From the NCBI GenBank assembly GCA_030278955.1, contig JAOANR010000010.1:10261884-10325883 (forward strand): a stretch of 64,000 bases of DNA. The letters are read 5' to 3'. The position numbers and the translations under genes were made by a program. Below are positions 58,466 to 64,000 of this stretch, piece by piece. Position 1 is the first letter of the stretch. Each line of letters begins with the position of its first letter. This stretch comes from Hygrophila difformis (Eukaryota; Streptophyta; Magnoliopsida; Lamiales; Acanthaceae). The notes beneath the pieces are model-generated. The model made no database searches and was not told the origin of the DNA. It was given only the letters and a program-made list of their open reading frames with translations.

Positions 58466-60796
58466 TGTAACGCCCCAAAAATTTAAAACCAAATTTCTGT
58501 GACGTCACTGCCGTGTTACCTCTCTTAAACTGTTGGCCAATCAATTTAAGATCAATAACACGTAGCCAAGTAACAGGAAGCCAATGAATCATAATACAAA
58601 TCCAGAAAGGAAACCTCACATTATAACAGACGTCCGGCTTACAAGCCTTATTCATGCGACATAACAGTCGACATATCAGTCTCATCTCAACCTGTCAGAG
58701 ATATTAAGTAACACACAAGACAGAACGTAATGTACCGATCGGTACCACCAGCAGTACGAGACAAGGTAATAGAGTCATAGCATATTATTCAAGACAAGCA
58801 CATAAGTCCACAACATGCTAATGCATCCCTAGGTAGATCACTCATCCCCAAACCCCACATCGTGCTCAGGCTCTGCGTCCTCCCCGGGAATATCTATACA
58901 TGAAAACATAGCAAGGGTCAGTACAAGGTACTGAGCAAGAATAGAAGAATCGGCATAAGGGGAAACAAGAATTAACTTGATTCCCTAGAAGTATATTTAT
59001 ACATATAGGTGGAGATATATTCCGTTTTTAAACATTTGTTAGGCATAACATAAAAATTAAACAGTGCAAATAAGTAAACATCACACCGTCCCATACCGGT
59101 GCTTCAACCACTGCAAATAAGATGAATGATGGATGATGAGATGAAATGTTATGACCTAGGATGTCTATCTACCCTAAATGCAACACATAAGCATGCCTAG
59201 CGCGCACCTAAGTACCATGGTCGGTATTCCCTCCCATATAAGGGTCCACTCCCCTTAATGGTCGAGAGACATACCCACAGTGCCCCCGCCGCGGACACTA
59301 ACAGCTGAGATTGTGGCTTACGGCAAGCGGGTCAGGCAAAGGGTCATGAGCCCTTTCCAGCCAAAATCAGACTAGGATATAAATCCTTTTCAGTCTCAAT
59401 ATATCATCACAATTATTCACATTCAATTCAATCACTCATCTCGAGTGAAGTATTTTCTTTAAAATAAATAGCTTTAAAATAGTCTGGGCTCTTTGAAATA
59501 TACTACTAGTTTATAAATGATAACTTTAAAAATAATAATACTTGAAAATAATAGTTTTTAAAAGAATAATCCGGGCTCTTTAAAATAGTAGTTTTAAAAT
59601 ATTCCGGGGTATGCCAAGTCCCACATATCGGCATCAACACATATCGTTATAGAAGCGAAACAAGTCTCGATCTTAACTAAGGCATAGTAGATCACCGCTA
59701 ATCACAACTAAGTTCAAAGATTGTGAGCATAATGATGGTTATGGCATGCTAGAAGCATAAGAAGAACTAAGGAAACACGAAGGACGAAGAATCGGAAAAA
59801 CGAGCGGACGAATCGCGCGGGCAGGGGAGCTGGCGCGCTCCCCGCGCGGTTTTCTCATGAAAACCGCGCCAACCCCGCGCGGGACTCGGACGTCGTGACG
59901 TTCAATCGCGCGCTGCTCGCGCGCTGTTTGGCTAAAGGGCGCGCCAAGTGCGCGCCGACACACCAGAAACGATGGAAATGGCGGTTTCCGGCCATTCCAC
60001 CGATTATGCCCCCATTTAGGCCTATCTCTACCCTTGCCTGATATGTAAACGAGTCTCCAAGCTCCTCTCCTCAACCTGCAAGCTTCCAATCTACAATTCC
60101 AAGCCTATATTGCAAGAATCAAGCTCCAAACATCAAAAATCACTCAAGAACACAAGATTTCCAACTTGCATCCAATTGGAAGCTTAAAAACTGAAATTAC
60201 TCAACCAAAAGCATTACCTTAGCTCCCAAACTGATTTGCAACTCCCAAGCAAGGATTTAACGCAAATTCCATGCCGATCTACAAGAGTTCATCCCAAAAT
60301 CATTTAATCCCGCCACCAACTTGCTACCTTCAAAACCCACCTCAATACTCTTCCAAACCATGAAATACTTGATGTAAATTACTTACCTAAGGTAGTATGA
60401 TGAAACCCCCAATTGATTTGAGCATAAAATCAAGGATTTGGGAGGATTTGGCACCAACCCTAGCCTTCCCAAAAATAGTGACGGGAATGAGAAGATGAGG
60501 ATGAAGAAATGGGTTTCCAACACCCAACAAATCAGATTTTGAAGAGTCAAAAACGGATCTGGGTCGGGTCACGGGTCTCGGGTCGGGTCGGAATGTGGGT
60601 TAAAAGGGTTACACCACTTGTCTTGACCACATTGCACCCATTTGAGCACTTGACTCTTATTATCTAGTGAGTTGAACTCACTTATTCCCCCACTTAAATC
60701 TTCATTCCCTACAAAATAATCCACATACCAAGTCTTTTGTTAATTAACCATAACTAAATTAAATTAATTATGAGTTAATTAAATCGGGGTGTTACA
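58466..60796 (-). repeat. 5' LTR of gypsy copy 2
   Basis: This is the partner of the LTR at 52210-54540. Nine substitutions and no indels were counted by eye (for example near 59612, 59798, 60201 and 60263). Confidence 0.97.
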
Positions 60797-60801
60797 GCCA
60801 T

Positions 60802-61240
60802 ATTCCATCTGAATTACGAACAACACCTCCAAAGCCGATCTAAATTACCAAGGGAGCTACCCTCGACATGAGCACAACATCATCCCCATCCCTAGGATGC
60901 CACTGAACAAAACGGGTCATAATCCGGCGTGAAGATTTGCCATATACACGTTCAAAAGCTTCACCCGAGCTTTGAGCTTGGCGTACATTAACTTCCAAAT
61001 TAATAGGTTCCCCTCTCAAACTGATTGTATTCCGACCGATCCAAATTATCCATAATAATGCCCAACCAGACGGTGTTTTAGCTGAAAGAGAACCTCCGAC
61101 AAGGTGTGTTGAAAGAGATCGCCAACAATTAAAGGAAGGCCACTATATAAAATTTCTCCATAGGAAAATTCTAAAAAAAAGATGTATACCAGATTTGTTA
61201 GCAGAATAGTACATGCGAGAGCGACACTCATAAAACTTCT
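60802..61240 (-). pseudogene. LINE ORF2 remnant, 5' half, split by gypsy insertion
   Basis: The - strand includes WALLWIIWIGRNTISLRGEP, ARVYGKSSRRIMTRF-like and ALVCSVA-type pieces in shifting frames. These suggest the zinc-ribbon to RNase H region of a plant L1 element. Together with 51708-52209 it forms one interrupted pseudogene. Confidence 0.6.
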
Positions 61241-61250
61241 CCATGGAAAT

Positions 61251-61687
61251 TCTGATTTCCACTATATAAAAATTCAATATTATAAAATTATGTGATTAGA
61301 TGAACTTAACATCTCACTTCACTATATTTTATTTTATGTAACTGTATTAAGAAATCGAATTAAAATTACTTAGTGAATAGTGTTTACTGTGCAAATATTA
61401 AAATTATAAAATTAAGAAGTAGAGTATTTATTATGTTCATCTTCATTCTCCAATATGAATGCAATTATTGGAAATTATCAAATGTTACCCATGAGGCCAT
61501 GACAGTAGAGGGGGCAAAATATAATATAGTATCAGAAAATACAACCGTTTGGCCCATTACTGTGGTTTGATCATTGATGTGTGTTTTTTTTTTTTTTTTG
61601 AAAAACTAGGGCCCGATATCCACTACCAAAAACATTATAAATAAGAGTTAAAATCTCTCCATCTCAAATATTATATTTTAGGCCCCA
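61251..61687. other. spacer with decayed Stowaway interior
   Basis: About 61265-61420 has words of the Stowaway family seen elsewhere (ATGTGATTAGATGAACTTAA, ATCTCACTTCACTATATTTT) but no intact ends. Confidence 0.45.
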
Positions 61688-63810
61688 TCTATATAATAAA
61701 TCCTGAATACTTTTTGGCATGTGGAGAATGTATTGCCCATATTAAATATATTCCATCCTTTTTTTAATTTTAAGGGTTATATTGTAATTATGCATTGGGT
61801 TTCCACGTAAACGCTGATTAATCATCCAGAAACGTACAGTCATCCAAATTAATTACACGTCAGCGCTGAATCATCCTACTTGCCAAGTCAATCAATGTTT
61901 TAAATCTTATATTTAGTTAATAAATCTATTTATTAGTATAAGAAAATCTTGAAAAAATCTTTTCATATATTTGAAAAGGATATAAATTGGAAATAAATTA
62001 TGATATATTTGATATTAGATTTAGTTAAACCAATATATATTCTTTAATTTTAGCTCGATATATATTATTTAATTGAATATGTTATATTTTCAAATATATC
62101 ATATTAATTATATAAAAATTTGAGCCTGAAATATTAACCTCCATCAATATAATAAATTAAAAAATAATTAATAATAACTATAATTCCGTTAATTTATCAA
62201 ACTATATATAGTTAATAAGAAATTAAAATCCGTTATAAAAATATAATCATATTTTAATTTTAACTTTTAGGATCAGGTTTAATTTTTAAATATAATTATT
62301 AACATAAAAATAGTTTTAATAAACTACATAATATAAATAAAAATAATTATTGATTTTTTTAAAATTATAAGTATAAATATAATTATAATTTTGATATTAA
62401 CAATTAACATATTCACCATGTTCAAGGATTGACAGTTAAATTGGGTGAATTGTATTCACATATGGCTAATTTTTAATTTAGTTTGGCTTTTTAAATTTTG
62501 GTAACAATTATTCTCGATAATTTCTTCCATCTTTCATATGAACATAATAGTAGTATTATTATGAATATATATATATATATACTGTCTTCATTTCTCTTAT
62601 GTCTCAAATACAAATACTTATGAACATAATAGTGATTTGTATTCTTTAAGTTACATTATGTTAGTGTAATTTTTACATTATCTACATCAGTTTCACCAAA
62701 TTATTTTTACAGTGTTCAATTGATCAGTTAAATAAGAATGAATATTTATTCTTTTTTCAGTTATTATTTTATTAATTCTTCCATCAATGATGAATGATAA
62801 TCCGCTCTCCTCTGACTTTAATTTGAATAGTAGTACTAAACATGTTCTCTCAAATTTAAAATATTGGGTTAGATAGTCAATTCTGCCACTTAATTATTAA
62901 ATATTACTAGTCTTCATAACCTTGAATTTTAAGTTTATGAGTTTTCTTTTTTTCTTTTTTTTTTCACTTTAGAAAAACCACAATGAATTTATGTTGCCAC
63001 TATTTCTCCTGATAACATAGTCTTCATAAGATTCAAGGATTCTAGAATGAGCTTTAAGCAATTTGATTTTCGTTCCAAATTTGTTTTGATTTGTTAGATA
63101 CTGGAATTCCCGATGCTAATGACAATGAATTTAATATCTTTCTACATTTAGATTTCTTAATGTGGATTACATATAGGAAATTAGGCAGTATTCAATGTGT
63201 TCGAAAAAATACCTCAATTTTAGTTATGTTTTTTTTTTAAAGTTATGTTCTTTCTTTTTCAATTTTTATCTCGATCCTTTTGAGAAATCAACTAAATTTT
63301 GTCTCAGTATCTCAGTTTTGACATTCTTCCCCTGTTGATTAGCTTATACTTCATATGTTCTCTTTTAAATGTACTCCTTCTGCGTTTCATGCAGTCCAAT
63401 ACACATTTTTAAATATTAATAACTCAAATTATATAAGTAAAAATTGTAAAAAAAATTAATATTATAAACCTACGTGATTAGACAAATCTAACAACATCTC
63501 ACTTGACTATATTTTCTCTTACATAACTATGTTAAACTTTTGATTAAAATGACTTAATGAATAGTTGATACTATGCAAATGGATCACTTAAAAGAGAACG
63601 GAGGAAGTAATTTACAAGAGGGTATTGTGAATTATAGTTCACGTTTTAATATGCCTACCATCCTTTCCCATTGTTCGGTGAACCCCACCCACTATAAGTG
63701 TTTGTGTACCTAAACACTTTTAACTATAACAATGCCACAAAAATTCTTGATTTTGTTTACTTAAAGGGTTATGAACGAACCGCCCGTGCGTAGCGGGCAA
63801 AATATCCTAG
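61688..63810 (+). mobile_element. non-autonomous Helitron C
   Basis: It starts TCTATATAATAAATCCTGAA after A and ends with hairpin GCCCGTGCGTAGCGGGC, then AAAATATCCTAG before T. No Rep/helicase gene. AT-rich. It contains a Stowaway MITE. Confidence 0.75.
63374..63607. mobile_element. Stowaway-like MITE in Helitron C
   Basis: Ends CTCCTTCTGCGTTTC and GAACGGAGGAAG lie between TA dinucleotides (63372-63373, 63608-63609). Same family as 14699, 17696 and 27454. Confidence 0.8.
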
Positions 63811-63865
63811 TATATTAGAAAAGTTAAACAAAACACATACCAATAATATGGTAAACCATAGGTTC

Positions 63866-64000
63866 GGGGTTGGGGACTTACCCTAGTGGTCAAGTCCTCC
63901 ATCTCTCAACCATAGGTTGGGGGTTCGATCCCCATCCGACCCTCTATCTCTCCCCTTTACCCCCTTTGTAATATGTGTGGTTTGGGCTCGCACACACCAT
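63866..64000 (+). mobile_element. tRNA-derived SINE, cut by window end
   Basis: It begins GGGGTTGGGGACTTACCCTA, with A-box-like TAGTGGTCAAG and B box GGTTCGATCCCC. It lines up with the SINE at 49326-49165. The 3' end is outside the window. Confidence 0.85.

Larger units (their letters stand above)
52205..60801 (-). mobile_element. complete gypsy chromovirus, recent, RT-deleted (with TSD)
   Basis: Two 2331-bp LTRs (52210-54540, 58466-60796) bound 3925 bp of internal DNA. A 5-bp duplication GCCAT lies at 52205-52209 and 60797-60801. Primer site, polypurine tract, gag, protease, RNase H, integrase and chromodomain-like tail are present in order, but reverse transcriptase is absent. By eye the LTRs differ at nine positions (about 0.39%). 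It sits inside a LINE remnant and is the same family as the element at 1-4533. Confidence 0.97.

Noticed and set aside
63866..64000. tRNA gene at the window end
   Set aside because: Same SINE family as 49165. The B box alone is not enough.

Overview
This window is nuclear DNA of a flowering plant, most likely a eudicot. It has intron-containing genes with GT-AG junctions, AT-rich introns, and proteins that align by eye with known plant families. Plant-type transposons of nearly every class are present. An asterid such as a Lamiales species is only a guess. There is one 500-base run of N (48273-48772).

Layout. 1-4533: the 3' part of a Ty3/gypsy chromovirus on the + strand, with most of pol deleted and a 2.3 kb LTR. 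4534-8686: repeat-derived spacer with a Stowaway MITE and a long-inverted-repeat element. 8687-11283: a Mutator-like element (MULE) with a perfect 9-bp target duplication, a plant-mobile-domain gene remnant and 33-bp hairpin arrays. 11684-14025: RMR-type PA/TM/RING-H2 vacuolar sorting receptor (+). 16124-19605: PDIL5-2-like protein disulfide isomerase (-). 20240-25330: an L1-type LINE with ORF1 and ORF2, deleted near its 3' end. 25400-30361: a non-autonomous Helitron carrying several younger insertions. 30649-32130: VMA21-like V-ATPase assembly factor (-). 32271-33432: a 1.16 kb palindrome. 33790-36029: F-box/LRR protein (+). 36620-37750: plastid-type GNAT acetyltransferase (-). 39517-44300: OTU cysteine protease (-) with a long leader intron. 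45650-49442: a second Helitron packed with MITEs, a SINE and the N gap. 51708-61240: a LINE remnant split by a complete 8.6 kb gypsy element (52210-60796, -). 61688-63810: a third Helitron. 63866-64000: a SINE cut by the window edge.

Six host genes are supported by complete exon chains whose phases add up: RMR, PDIL5-2, VMA21, F-box, GNAT and OTU. They do unrelated housekeeping or regulatory jobs (secretory sorting, ER folding, V-ATPase assembly, ubiquitination, acetylation, deubiquitination) and form no operon-like unit. Everything between them is transposon-derived or unrecognised AT-rich spacer.

I found no new multi-gene system. The most unusual structure is the MULE at 8.7-11.3 kb. Its two diverged inverted arms each carry a 33-bp-period GCACGG...CCGTGC hairpin array, one leading into a plant-mobile-domain gene remnant and the other into what may be a transposase remnant. 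Also notable are a Helitron insertion supported by an in-window paralogous unfilled site, a 32-bp LINE insertion with a 14-bp target duplication, and a young gypsy element that lacks reverse transcriptase.
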